Source: Saccoglossus kowalevskii
Taxonomy: Eukaryota; Hemichordata; Enteropneusta; Harrimaniidae
NCBI RefSeq assembly: GCF_000003605.2
Contig: NW_003129864.1
Coordinates: 189,901-241,599, forward strand
Length of the DNA stretch: 51,699 bases
Direction: 5' to 3'
In this document: positions 1-41,900 of the stretch, one piece after another
How the letters are laid out: the number at the start of each line of letters is the position of its first letter
Position numbering within the stretch: the stretch's first letter is position 1
The notes under the pieces: model-generated
Database searches by the model: none
Told to the model about the DNA's origin: nothing
What the model saw: only the letters and a program-made list of their open reading frames with translations
Program-made: the position numbers and the translations under genes

Positions 1-1020
1 TGATTGTTGCTATGCGAAATGACAATGATTGTTGCTACGGGGAATGACAATGTTGCTATGGGGAATGACAATTTTGCTATGGGGAATGACAATGATTGTT
101 GCTATGTGAAATGACAATGATTGTTGCTATGTAGAATGACAATGATTGTTGCTATGTATAATGACAATGATTGTTGCTATGCGAAATGACAATGTTGCTA
201 TGGGGAATGACAATGTTGCTATGGGGAATGAGAATGATTGTTGCTATGTGAAATGAGAATGATTGTCGCTATGTAAAATGAGAATGATTGTTGCTATGTG
301 AAATGACAATGATGTTTGCTATGTGAAATGACAATGATGTTTGCTATGCGAAATGACAATGATTGTTGCTATGTGAAATGACAATGATTGTTGCTATGCG
401 AAATGACAATGATTGTTGCTATGCGAAATGACAATGATTGTTGCTATGTGAAATGACAATGATTGTTGCTATGTGAATGACAATGATTGTTGCTATGTGA
501 AATGACAATGATTGTTGCTATGCGAAATGACAATGATTGTTGCTATGTGAAATGACAATGATTGTTGCTATGTGGAATGACAATGATTGTTGCTATGTGA
601 AATGACAATGATTGTGACTATGCGAAATGACAATGTTGCTATGGGGAATGACAGTGATTGTTGCTATGCGAAATGACAGTGATTGTTGCTATGGGGAATG
701 ACAGTGATTGTTGCTATGCGGAATGACAGTGATTGTTGCTATGTGAAATGACTGATTGTTGCTATGTAGAATGACAATGATAGTTGCTATGTATAATGAC
801 AATGATTGTTGCTATGCGAAATTACAATGTTGCTATGGGGAATGACAATGTTGCTATGGGGAATGAGAATGATTGTTGCTATGTGAAATGAGAATGATTG
901 TCGCTATGTAAAATGAGAATGATTGTTGCTATGTGAAATGACAATGATGTTTGCTATGCGAAATGACAATGATTGTTGCTATGCGAAATGACAATGATTG
1001 TTACTATGTGAAATGACAGT
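1..1020. repeat. Minisatellite, 25-bp unit, with shortened units
   Basis: About 40 head-to-tail copies of a 25-bp unit with core ATGACAATGATTGTTGCTAT. Shorter units lacking the GATTGT block occur in clusters (for example 41-100 and 192-235). A long run of units starting near 131 recurs in the same order near 766, so a block of several hundred bases was duplicated inside the array (offset about 635 bp). The array continues past the left window edge. No coding potential is apparent. Confidence 0.97.
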
Positions 1021-3696
1021 GATTCGTTACTTTGAATAGCATGTTTCAATTAACAATCACTAAGGTACTGGTATCATTAAATGTGATTATTCCCGAAATG
1101 AGAAGTTGGTAACATTGAAGTGGTTCCCTTTATCATAGTTTGTTTCAATATGAATATGCTTTGTCATAATTAATTTTGAATACAAACACATTTTGGGGTT
1201 GAAACAGTTGGAAAGCAGTCTACCAAATGTCCTTTATAGATGTTAATATCTTACAAAAACATTGGTGCCTAATTTGTTTAATTATTTTAAGGGGCACAAT
1301 TTCCAGCTTTATTCAAAGTAATTCGGATATTTTAGTATAAAAACAAATGCCTCATCTCAGAAAAGAAGAGCTGAATAGATTCATAAAACACGCATCATAA
1401 CAGAAAATCTTAGCTGGCTTTTGTACAGCGGTCTGTCAAAAATTAATGATTCACTGAGACAAATATGAACTGCCTTATTATATTCATTGTGTGACTACTG
1501 TATTTGAAAAGTAAAAAAAAGGCCCTCTATGAATAGCTATCATGTCGCCAGCTCTGCTTTGTGTGCAAATCAACTTGAATAGTTAGTTGAGAATCTACAT
1601 CTTCAAACACTGCAATCTTTGTTTTTGAAGTATGTTTTTAAATCAGTATTATAAAAGCTCTATCATTCTGTTCTAATAGCTGAAACAAATTCCTGTGAAT
1701 TTTCATTTGTCGAATGAACTGTTTGTCAAATACAAAATTCTTTTTTATGTATTTTTTGATTTGATAACTTTTTTAATAGGTTTTTTATTAGCTTCAGATC
1801 TTGATCAAAGTTTGGCACCCAGTTCATAGGAGTGCTTATATTGATTTTCTGACATCTTGTTTTCTGTAAAGATTTTATTGGTAGGTTTGCAAATGTGTAT
1901 CAGACTGTGCAAAAACTCTCCATGAGTTGGTTTTGAAACCCAGTCTAGTATTCCCATGGGATTTGGGAGATACATTACCAAGATAAATGATTTGCTTCAT
2001 GGAACACATACAACATTTTCACTGAGATCAGTGACCTTTGAATGTGTATCACCAGTAGAAACCATCAAAATATTTTATCAGATTTTCTCAATTTTACCAT
2101 ATTTTCATACAGAACATCTGTCGTTCATACTCGGGGAAGACTTTATACTAATGAATAAGGTGACCAAGTTTGAAATAGAATTTGTAAAGTTATTGTGCAT
2201 ACAATATCAATTATTAACAATGACGACAACATCTGACAGAAATTTTTTCCTTAATATACCATTCCCTGCCATCTTTGACGGTACTGGCAAGGTAGAAATG
2301 TGTAGAAATAGAGCAGACCACTTCACACTCGTCGTCCTAGTATGTCACAATTAAATTTGGGTAAACATGAACAGTTTACTATGTGCCTTTGAACTTCAAA
2401 CAGACCAACAGTGTACCTGACATAATCACACCAAAAACACTTGAAAAGATATTGTAACAGAAAAGATAAAATAGCTCGCATGATTGGAGCACAACTACAA
2501 ATTAGTCAATTATGCAAATAGTTAAAGCCAAACTCCTATAACAGTTAGATTCTGAAATAAACAGCTCTTGATTGTGACAAGGATAATGTGATTTTTTTCA
2601 GAAATAAACATTACACAGGTTGATTACTATTCAAAGTATGTAATCAATGATGCTGATTGGTTCAATAAATTGAGAGCATGCATGCATTTTTCAAAGACAA
2701 CACAAGAACACAGCGTTTCTTTACAAAACCAGCAAAAATCTTAGATAATTTATTAATCCATAACTTTGTTTAATAATAAATTCAAGGAAAAAAACACCAT
2801 TGAACAATTTGTTGTGTTACAGTTCTCTGTTTAAATGCAAAACATTACTTAGCAACACTCCTAATTGCTATATATGGTTTCCTAGGCAACTACACATGTA
2901 GAAAAAGGGATAATTCTTATATACAAAGTGAGGGGGACACGGAACCTACTTAATAACTTACAGATGTTTGTTTGTTTTTTAAAAAAGCAAAAGAAAACTT
3001 TTTTTCCCCATTCATGGAAGTTTTAACAAAAAACTGTGTACAATTAACTTAAAAGGTTTGATTGAAACAGAACTCAAATAAACACCTCTGTGCAATGTGG
3101 TGGTGGGGGAATCAAAGCCTGCAAAAGTGTACTGTCAAACACCCCCCCCTCCACAAATTGAATAAAAGTTATTAGAAAATAGTGACATTTGTGTCCAAGG
3201 GCAGTACATATTGTCATGGCAACAGGGATGTGCAGGTAATATACAGATAATCATTCAACACAGCAGTAGTCAATACACACACATTTCAGAGAAGAGCTAT
3301 TGTGTTGTGTTTAGTATATTGGATACTATATTATTCTCTCTGTCTGGTTCAAACCATTTATCAACAGCATTTTAGACAACTGTATTATCATGGACATGCA
3401 TGCTTCTGGTTAAAGTTCCAAGATCCCTGAGAATGATACCTCTCACCCTTACAGTTGCCAATATCTTGGTAGAATCTGAGGGCTAATAATTGAGGGTAAA
3501 ACCAATATATATACATGGGGGGGGGGGTAGCACTGGAAAGAAGTGACAGTTGAACATGTAACACTTGTGAAAAATAACATCTAAAATAATTGTAAAGAAG
3601 GATGCTCTTAAACTTGATTTTCCAATTGCAGTGAATGTTAGTTACAGCAGTGGTGGAGTTCATTGTTAAACAGATGGGCAGACAGCGGGTACTAAA

Positions 3697-3726
3697 CAGA
3701 CAGGCAGGCAGGCAGGCAGGCAGGCA
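3697..3726. repeat. (CAGG)n microsatellite
   Basis: Seven or so tandem CAGG/GGCA tetramers in the 3' flank of the gene. They read through as a spurious Cys/Leu/Pro-rich open frame on the minus strand. Confidence 0.9.
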
Positions 3727-4093
3727 AACTGCAGGTTCCATGGGAATAATCTGTGACTTTGAGCAGCATGTTCAAACATCTCTCGATGATAGCAGCATTA
3801 TTTTCAATGTCTAAACACATCCCAATCATTTCAAATTATAAACACATCTGAGGTGAATACAGATTTGAATCTTCAGTAGCGGGTAATAATCCAAGACTTG
3901 ACGGAGAGCTGCTTTCCAGGTCTCTATGAAATGGGGTCCACAATGGATTACAGAGTTTTCCATGTATGGATGCAATGCATAAACATTCATACATAATCTC
4001 ATAGCAAAAAATACACTATAAATGTCAGTTGCATCTGTACATTTCACTGACAATGTACATTCCTGTGTCGTCCATGGCAACACAATCAGCGTC

Positions 4094-4099
4094 TTTATT
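4094..4099 (-). terminator. Candidate proximal poly(A) signal AATAAA
   Basis: AATAAA on the minus strand, about 34 nt after the stop codon at 4133-4135, followed within about 30 nt by a GT-rich stretch. It would give an exceptionally short 3' UTR, so a more distal site (for example 2749-2754) is at least as likely. Confidence 0.3.
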
Positions 4100-4132
4100 T
4101 TAATATATATATATTTATATAGTGATCATCTT

Positions 4133-32030
<27,898 letters not shown>

Positions 32031-32960
32031 GGCGCCTCGAATCGTGCCGTCGACCAGGCAAACGTCGTAAAAGTCGAAGAAATGGATCACAGGTCGTCCA
32101 GAGAACGAAAGACTTGGTTCTATTTGTTAAAGAATCACTTGCTGCAGTTGACAAACGTTGCGGAGCTTTTGTAAGTTACACCGACAATTAGACCGTTGCA
32201 TATAGAATCCCAATCCTACCACTTTCCCACGAACTGTTCAGACCACCTTTTTCCTTAGATTCCACTCTCCAAATTCGCCCGCCGAGGGACGAAAAGGAGC
32301 GAGATTTCGGGTCGTAATCGCGATTCGGGACGGGGTCGTTCGCCGTAACGATCGTCGACGCTGAGAAAATGCCACACACAAGTATATCTGTACACGCGGT
32401 TCATGTAGAGCGACAAAAGGAGGGCAAATACACTTGCCATATAAGGCAAATAAATGATTGGCCCTATCAACGAAACCAATCAAACATGACCACCATTAGC
32501 GCGCACAGTAAAGAAGCCCACGTGGTACAGCAAAGACGGCGACTAGCTGTAACAGACTGGCCAATCACAACAAGGGATTACCCGCAGAGCAGCTGCGACT
32601 CATCCGATAATGAGGCAAATCTGTCAATCATCAGCTTCCCAAGCGCTACCTTGTAGTTGTCAATCAAAGTAACGTGGGCTGTGTTGACATATCCGCCCAC
32701 TATGCTTAGCTGATTATAAGTGCCTGAAGTGGCAACTGGAACAATTCATTCGATAACATGTACGGGGAAGACAGCTTGTTGTCCAAAGTTTATTGCGTTG
32801 CCAAGCTCATATTGCTCAAAAGGAGTACTCTTCGCGCCGGAAATTACGAGTTCATTCCACTAGCGCGCTCGATGAAAATACAGCGCGGCGGATTTTTTAA
32901 CGGCGGATCTCGGGCTTGAGGTGAGCGGGAAAAAAAACTTTTGGGAAGCTACAAGCTGAA
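32031..32960 (-). promoter_or_regulatory. CpG-dense 5' UTR / promoter region of Groucho
   Basis: Directly upstream of the start codon, CpG density rises sharply, strongest at about 32270-32360. Motifs seen: CSL/Su(H) consensus CGTGGGAA (minus strand, 32224-32231); CArG box CCATATAAGG at 32437-32446; CCAAT boxes at 32457-32461 (minus), 32476-32480 and 32561-32565 (plus). No convincing TATA box fixes the start site. Open frames on both strands here lack homology and reflect the CpG-rich composition. Confidence 0.6.
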
Positions 32961-35900
32961 ATAAAATACCGCTCTACGCACACCTGTCAATGGAACCTCA
33001 GAGACAAAAAGACCAAGTTCTAATCACTGGATTTTCGTTGTAGTCATTAGAAGGTAACAGATGCCGCTTTCGGGTGGTTAACACCGAAAGGACTGAGCGG
33101 CATTCACGCTGTGCCACGGTGATCAATGTCCCTTTTTGCTTCACAATAGCGGGCAGTATTATGTGTCACTCGACGCCGATATATACGCGTATATCTATTT
33201 TTAAACAACTACTTCAAGCGCTATGGGTATACAATTTTCATAAAGCGGCTAAAATCTCTCCAAAAAAAGGACTAAGAACAGCTTTACAACGCACACGAAA
33301 AGATGGGATTTACCAAAGTAGCGCTTACGGGGTAGATTGGAAAAGGCGATTTTCATTTGACACCACTATATCTTCGAGCAATTCAGAGTAAACATGGGAA
33401 GACAAAAAAAAACGCTTTCTTTTAACCACAAGAGTAAAATCAAAAAAAATATATAACTTTATTATTTTATACATTCTATTCGAATGGTGTTTTGATAATT
33501 GTCGATGTCAGTAAGACAATAGAACGAATATAGACACACATGTTAAATATACTGGTCGTTCTTTTGAAACAGTGTAAGCTTCTAATATGGGGCTCTTCGG
33601 CTTTGTTTCTGAAAAATCCGTTCACAGATACGGAGCAATCTGGGTCGAAATATTCTGTTGCGAACGCGGACGTGGGGTTCAGCTTGACTTGTGAAAGAGC
33701 AATGAAAACGACAAAATATTGACAATGACACCAAAGAAAGTCATAAGAATAAGTCGACACCGTTATGAAACTTCTATTATTGCAATTTATTTCAGAAACC
33801 ATATTGCTTGCACGCTTGCTTCATAATAATTTGCAATTTGAGCTGCACTACACTGATACGACCCGTACATATACATATAGATATAGGTATTACACCGCGC
33901 AAGATGAAATAAAAATCACACTATGACACGAAGGTATATCGGCCTCTTAGCACATTGACAACATGGTTTCCATTTACGTACGCTGTTCTTGGTGGGAAGT
34001 TGACAACGGTGTCACGTGACTCGCCAAAAGGAAACAGTATTGAACTTTAGACACAATGGGTTAGTTGTAATATGATCCAAAGAAACACGACACTACGTGA
34101 ACGATGATAAAAAAAAATACCACGCCGCCCTGTTCTTTATCTGTTGATGTATTCGAAACGAGTGATTACAAAGTCGCACGCAAATGTAATTACGTCAGGA
34201 TATCGGAGTGTCGAAAATACAATGTATTAACAGTGACGAAGCCAGCCTCCACATCGATGTGTCGCAACTGCCGTCAATATAATTGCACCCATTGATATCG
34301 ACTGGGCTTATTGCGATGAAAGCCGTGTGGCAGCCGCCCTTTGTTTAAATCTTAACGTTTGTGAAAAGGGGGCCGAGCACACTTCTTTGCATTGAGCCTG
34401 GGCGCATGCACGATACATATCCCCGGGGATTCCTGCTAATATGTGCAGTTTTCATTTTCAACAGACCGTTAAAAATACCATATACTTTATTGGTCTTCAC
34501 TCAATCAAACGTGCCAAGGCTGATCGACATGGTATCTTGTTTTCTGTGAAGCGCCAACCACGTGACAGTGAGACTTCGACATAATCTGAGAAATGATATA
34601 GCTAAATATACACGACCGCATCAGCCATCACATTTGAACGGGCCTACAAATTTAATTTTAATAGAACTCGAATGGCATGAAAACACACAACACTGCTTCG
34701 AAGTAGGCGTAAGCTGTACATCGTGAGCGCGCATCCATATCGGGAATTACAGTATTGGCTGAATATCCCATGCCATAGAACACGTACACTTCTAAAAACT
34801 CTGACAACGAAATAAAAATCCCCGACACACTCACAATTTGACAATTAAAACCATTCTTATTGTTTCCAATACGCGTGATTTATACTCTCAAACTGGCATT
34901 ATAGAAATTGTAACATATTGCAGCAGGAATTCTTTGTTTCTTCCACGATTTCACTGATGCTTAATTAATTGAATTAACACCAATCAATGAGCTATTTGTT
35001 TCATTCCACGTGATCGGAACTCAAAGTATAGCTTTCAACACGCATCTTTTCCCATCGTCACTGACCAAGGATCACACAGGGGCTGGCAGTTCAAAATGCC
35101 CCAACCCCACCATTATGGAGAATCACCTTTAACGGCCCCTAACAAGCCAGGCATATCAAGAAAATAGAGTGTTTAAAGCTTTTGTGAATTGCTAATTAAC
35201 AGGTATTAGAGATATTTGAGTGCTGCGAGTCTGCATTAGTAAGATTGTATTAAAAATTGAACACACTTCGGGACGCCTTGTCAGTTCTAGTTCACCAAGG
35301 GGAAATGGACTGCACATCCTTTTTGCGCGCGCATTTTCATCCAGTCTCCCGCAATTGCCAGCTCATTTGGCACGTTAATCAGAACAAATAAAAAATACAG
35401 GCGGCTGCAGCGTCTGAAAAGCGAATTTCATAAAGGCTTGAATGATGCCTTAGGAGTCTTTCATGCAAGCGATCAAACAAAACAGAGTGTGCGATTCAAC
35501 GAGTTGCCACTTGAACAGTCGGATTTCAATACCAACAACACACTCGTTGGCCACTCTGCAGTCTGTCGTTGGCCGCCGCTAACAAATGCATCTTTTTTGC
35601 TTCATTGACTCCCTTTGCTTCAGCTGACACAAAATGCACCGATGGCGTATTACTTACATCAAATTTCGAAGGAAAAACCTCGTTAAGGTACATCGGATGT
35701 AAAACGAAGAGATATAATAAAATCTGGCGCCAAAGTAAAGAAAATCACACTCGCTAATTCCCTGTCACATTTTGGCACCTGAAATTGCCTTCCTACTGTA
35801 TTTAAAATGTTTATGCTTGGACGGAGCACAATCCGCATCTGTGATAGTTCACTATGCGCCGCCTTAGACGCATTAAAATATTCATAAAAACATACATTTC

Positions 35901-38900
35901 TCGAAAGCTGAAAAAGAATTTTGACAGTTAACAGTTCTTTTTTGCCATGGCAACGATGGCATTTACTTTCAGAATAAAGTAATGTGTGTTCTTTTGTAGA
36001 CTTGTCATCGAGGCAAGCATAAAATGAAATATTTTAAAGCACAGTCAACTATTGCTTGTGTTGTCACCTGTGACCGACTCCAGATCGGCTGGTATCGGAA
36101 CACATACACACAGTCGGTTAAACCAGTTGCACTCTACATCCGAATGTGCGTTTCATTTTAACCACACCCATTGCATTTTATATTTATGAAAACGATATCA
36201 TCCATTTCATTATTGATACTTTCTTTTCTTATTAATTATGTAGTTGTGTTTGCACAAGTTGAATATTTGTTATTGTATTAAACTATTAATTGCCACCGAA
36301 CGTTCTCCTATGACTGTCTTATTATTCCAGTAATATACGGGTATATTCTCATTGAGGGATACGGGATATTTTTAGACGCATCGTACAGTTGTTTGTTTCG
36401 TCATTCGTCGCTGATATGCCAATTAATTAAGTCTACTAAAGCGTCACGGTCCCCGCGACGCGACGTGTTTGTTATGGGGCCCACGCGACATTTACAACGC
36501 GCGTTTGTTTACACGACATTCCAAAGCGCGCTACAAGATAACTGCTGTGTCTTACTCACGTTTCTAAGAATTGTTAATTTATAATAATTACACTTGATGT
36601 GAAAATGCACTTGATTGTGAGAATTTTATAGAGATCCCGGCAAGCCCAATGCTCAAAACAAAAAAACAAAAACGACCCATAATGAATGTATTTACTTTAA
36701 AGTTAGTATATCTGCAAATTTCGTCGATATCATGATAGAGAAACAGAGATTGAACTTTCAGCGCCATTCACTAATACGTGGCGACATTATAACAGCGCCA
36801 TTCAACTTTTAATTGTGACAAAACTATCATTCACACATCATTGACACACGATTTACATGCACCTTAATATTGAAAACCAGCATTTTAAAATAATATAGCG
36901 GAAGAGGAAATTTAAGTTTTGGCGTCGGTTGACTGAATATTACCTGACTAGAGGATGGCCTGGGTGACGAGAGAGGGGACAATCAGTGTTCAAAGATCGG
37001 ATGCATTAATACCAGGTGTAACGTTATATTCTACATTGCGGTCCATCCAGAACAAGGGAGAGAGAGAGTACTTGTAAAACACGAGATACATTAATTTCTA
37101 CAGTGAAATATAAAACCCGTGATACCTTTGTTACCTCGGTCTCTTTTCTTTGTGTATTTATGTTGCTAGTGTTTTGACCGTATGTTTGTGCATCGCTAAG
37201 TGTCATATTTGCAAACGTTTATACCTTGAACTTCGTTGCCTACAACACATAATTAGCGAGGGAAAGAGACTGACATTGGGATATTTAATACTTGCAGCTT
37301 ACTAATATCTGGTGTATCACTGTTTCCCGCAAAATTCTGCCTGGAGACTTGTTTGTATCATTCCAAAATATACATGATGCGAGAAAGAGAAATTCCAGCG
37401 TTTCCCGCCAAAACTTGAAAGAATACTACATAAATGTATAATCAGGGGAAAATATTGTATTATATTTTTATCTAGTCTTGTACATGTAGAGATAAAATTA
37501 CACAGAAAACGTACGTAATATGAGGGTGGATCAAGATAATTGAGAGAGGAACTAAACACCCACGCTTGATGTTACTGACTGATGAAAACAACATGTTCAC
37601 AGTTAGCCCAGTACACACGCCATACAACTCGAAATAACGCGCAGTACTAGTATATAACCAATAATTATTTATTGTCAATTCCTGATCAATTCTATTTATA
37701 TTCTCATTATCTGCACAATCATTCCAAGTTGACATAAACTGGCATGCAAACAAGTTCTATTTCAGTCAACCACACGCCATTCATACGTTTTACACTGGAC
37801 CCTACAATTGTGTCCATACTGTCTATATGTAGCATATGTAAGTGTATAAATAATCTCATTGAAATAGGATGATAACTCATTAAACGTAGCCGGCTCCTGT
37901 CTAAATGACAATAAAATGATAAAGTACACAGTCGCTTTTTATATCTCATTTTTATGATCTCTCACTTGTTCGGAAAATATGTTTATGCACTAAGGAGAGG
38001 GATTACCCAGAATTGTGTGTTCATGAGAATTCTCTTACCAGTGCTTTTTAAAATGTCATTCTTTGGTTTTGTGCAAAGGTGGATGTACAATAGCGCAATC
38101 GTCACTATAATATCTTGTGTGAATATTTACTATTCACTGACCCCTTTAATAACCAGATACACAATTAACTAAACTAAGTCACGTGCCAACGGTCATAGGT
38201 CGACATCGCTGTAATTAGTCTGTCTCGTATTTTATTTTGACGCTGAATATTATATTTGTATACTGATTATCATCCTGGTCTTTCAGAGGAAAATATGTAT
38301 TATTAGACGTGTTTAAATATGTCAAATATTGACAGCCCAATGAAAATGGATGTCTAAAAAATAATGGATAATTCCATATTTGCCAATTAAGATATTTTTA
38401 AATCGATATTTTACCCTTGGGATGAAGCTCATGTTTTCATGTTTCTCTGAAAAAAGGATGACATTTTAATGGAATATATGTGCAATGATTGGAATATACT
38501 GGGGCAGGTATCATCGGAAGTGCATGCCAGAGTACCAACCTGGAAAATAGGAGGATACTCCTAACGTGCTAGAAGGCTTTGACTCAACCCCTCTGAGCTC
38601 AACATCGCACCTGATATTGAAATTCCCGCTCGCAGACGACGTTTAAATTATTGTTCCTGGAACGAGGCTCAAATGATGTTATCGGCAGACGGTAGTCACG
38701 GGGGAATGACATCATTCCACGAACAGTGATAATAATAGTCCCTATAGAATGGAATTAATCTAGTGTCAAACAAGAATATAAGACCGATATAGAGTAATAT
38801 TACAACCAATCTAATGGCACAAACTTATCTCGTAGATCAGGTTAGGGACAAGCAGCCAAGCAGAAAAAGCCGACTGAAAATTTATGGTTGAACTTTAATT

Positions 38901-41900
38901 GAATATGAGAAGCAAGAAAGGAAAGAGATTGTGAGATACTGGGGATATAAATCCGATTAAATGATGCTATTATAATCCAAACAAAAATTAGATACATCTT
39001 TTGAAGGATATGTAAAGTACGCTCCAGACTACGTTAGATTTTAAACAGCGATAATACGAATATGCAAAGATCTGATTAACTACGTGGGTTTTACTGCCAT
39101 TCAAACGACGTGTCTGTTATTTCTATATGATTTGTGTCTTATTCATGCTGTATTTTATATATAAACGCAAGCGGTGGTTTTGGCGGGAAAGTTGGCAGAG
39201 TCGATAGTATGGCCGTGGAATTATTCCAGACTATATTCCAGAATGGGAGGTGATCACGTGACATTGAATATACATGTTATGATCGCCATAGAAACATTTG
39301 TTGGATTTACAAAACATTTTACTTGTTAGTCTGTCATATTTGAACACAATTGTATTATATTTTAGCAATAAAAGTATCGCTATAAGTATCTAACATGGGA
39401 TAGTTTTCGATCTCCCTTTTTCAAACACGTAATAGTCACTCTGATCACAGTAGTTTAAAACAAACAATGACATAAATAGCGCAATAGTAAACGATTTTAT
39501 TTATAGCACATATTTGAGATATTTTGACTAATTTGGTGGACTAATAATGTATTAGACGTGGGAATCTGAGACGATGGCTTAATTGTGACGTCATTCAGTT
39601 CACTAATCCCTTAAAGCCAATGGAACTTGTAGGATTACACTTGATCAGAGATCCGCTTAATCCGCGTCCAATCGGACGGAGTTTTGTTGGGGGTGACGAC
39701 TTATGTCTCAGACAACTAATAAATTATTGATTGTCTGAGCTTATGTACACGATACGCTTCTATCGCGGATCAAAACATGGAAATACTAGTAACTTGCATC
39801 AGAATTTTTGTTTTACTTTGGCAGAATCGTGCAGTTTTATGGGAAATTGGCAGCGCAGACACTGAAGTATTTGCATCGATTGTTCAAGTAATATGGTACA
39901 AATTGTGGCTAAATTATGCCAGCATTCCCGGTAACTCAATTTGAAATATTGAATGTACTCCCACCGAGTGCATGCTTAATTTCACTGTCTAAATTACGCT
40001 AATATCATTGGATTTCACAAGGTGCCAAGGGTGTTAACGGCGCAGAATATACGCAAAGAGCTGTCAGTATACTCATTTTCTACACTATCAAATATTGATA
40101 CGTTTAGGTACAACGGAGCTTTTAGACGACTGGTAAATTTCATTTTGTATATTGCCAAAGGTTACCCGCAGTGTCACATCGGTGTTCAAATTAGTGATTT
40201 GTCGAAGCGTTCGTTCTCTGACCTGCGAGCTGTGATTCGGAGGTGGACAAAATTCATTACGCGTTGAAGAAAATTCAATATCCATTTGATTTTTTTTTCT
40301 GGGGTTTGCCACATTAAAGTAATTACTCTCATGGATGGCATCTCCCTCGTGGGCGAACACATATCTGCTCTCGCATTGATGACATCACAGAACAAGGATA
40401 ATTGCCTCTTTTGGCAAAAAATACAGAATACACAAGTACTGAATTTTAGATGAGGTCAAACTAATGGAACCACATCCCGCGAATACAAGAAAGTAAGGTA
40501 CGAGGTGAAGAACGTCAACAAACATGTGCATCCCCATGGACGACCACAAAAAGCTATTTGCTGATGGGGTAATACAGTGTCCGTGTCTTCAAGAAGACAC
40601 ATCGAGTAAGCCAACATTGTATATAAGAGGCACTAGCACATATAAAACATCAAGTCAAGCTTGAATGGCAAAAAATGCAGGCAATATTAAATTAAGTGGA
40701 TGTTATTAAATTTGTATCAGTGTGGGCAGCTGTAAAGCGAGCGAAGATTCCTGTTCGGCGTCTTCGTCGACAGATTTTATATGAACGCTGAATAATCGCA
40801 ATGCTTGGGCAACATATTTGTCTGCCAAATGAAAGGCAATTTGTTCTAAATGGGTTTAAGTAAATGTTAGTCCAGTAAAAAGGCATACATTTAATAATAC
40901 TACTACCGGTAATTCTTCAACCACTCGTCACGCAGTGATTGCAAAGAGCTCTTTCAGCCAGTCAGCCAGCGTATAGCAGTCGACTCCATCAAACACAACT
41001 ATGCGACTCTCTGTCAGAGCCAATTGAATTCCAAAATAAAACGCGCCAGTCGATCAATATGCGTTAGACGGAAATGAAATGACCAAATCATTGAAGAGTA
41101 TACGGACACAGAACAAGCAAAGACGGTTGTTAAATAATTGATAGCACATTATGGTGTATCTATTACACCATTGCATACACACTGCCTATTGAATAGCAAG
41201 GCCACCGACTAACGTCGTCTAATCATTCGCTCACTTCCCCGTTATAAAAATGGGGCCATCCACAGATATATGGGTGATATGGCATAAAATTCACCACATG
41301 TTATTTTCAAATTTAACAATTTGATCAGTGTAATCTTGAATAATCATACTGTTGTATAGTTACTGTGTCCAAATTATAAAAAAAAAAAACACACAACAAA
41401 AAAAACGTTTACGTAAGCGGCACCGCTCAATAGCGGTTACACAAAGCCAGGGCGAAATCCGAGGGATTTATGAAGCAACATCAAATATTATTCATCACAC
41501 GTACGAGATATGCTAGAGATGTTTACTTCCACGTTATGTAGATTTGCACCTAAAAAGGTCAACAACTTTTAGCTCATCTGGGATGGTTTTGTAATTTGCG
41601 AAATCTTGTCGTTTAGGGTCACATACTACATTAAGGCTCAAGATTTCCTATTCGGCGGCAAATTGCTGTTTGACAATTGCTGATGTGCACTTGTTTCATT
41701 ACATGCATCTCTAGAGGTTATGGTCAACACGCATCTCAGCCGAGTCAACTAGTTTTATGAAGTGCGTCGGTTAACGCAATTGAAACAATCCGCAATCACC
41801 GAAGGCGCGATTAGTTTAATGGTTTATTATTTCATTACTCCACTGAGGTATAACAGCCATTAAAAACTGGCGATAATCCTTCAAATTGTCTTCGAGCACC

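Larger units (their letters stand above)
1021..4132. other. 3' flank / possible 3' UTR of the Groucho gene
   Basis: AT-rich sequence downstream of the stop codon of the minus-strand gene. I see no gene here. A 132-codon open frame at 1956-2354 (+) has no recognisable motif. On the minus strand, AATAAA hexamers lie at 4094-4099, 2749-2754 and 1308-1313, so the length of the 3' UTR cannot be fixed from sequence. It also contains a G homopolymer at about 3517-3528 and a CAGG microsatellite at 3697-3726. Confidence 0.6.

Noticed and set aside
1956..2354. 132-codon open frame on the plus strand
   Set aside because: No recognisable domain or signal peptide, AT-rich composition similar to flanks, and no exon signals.
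3423..3433. TCCCTGAGA word resembling the miR-125 seed
   Set aside because: The match stops after nine bases and there is no hairpin partner.
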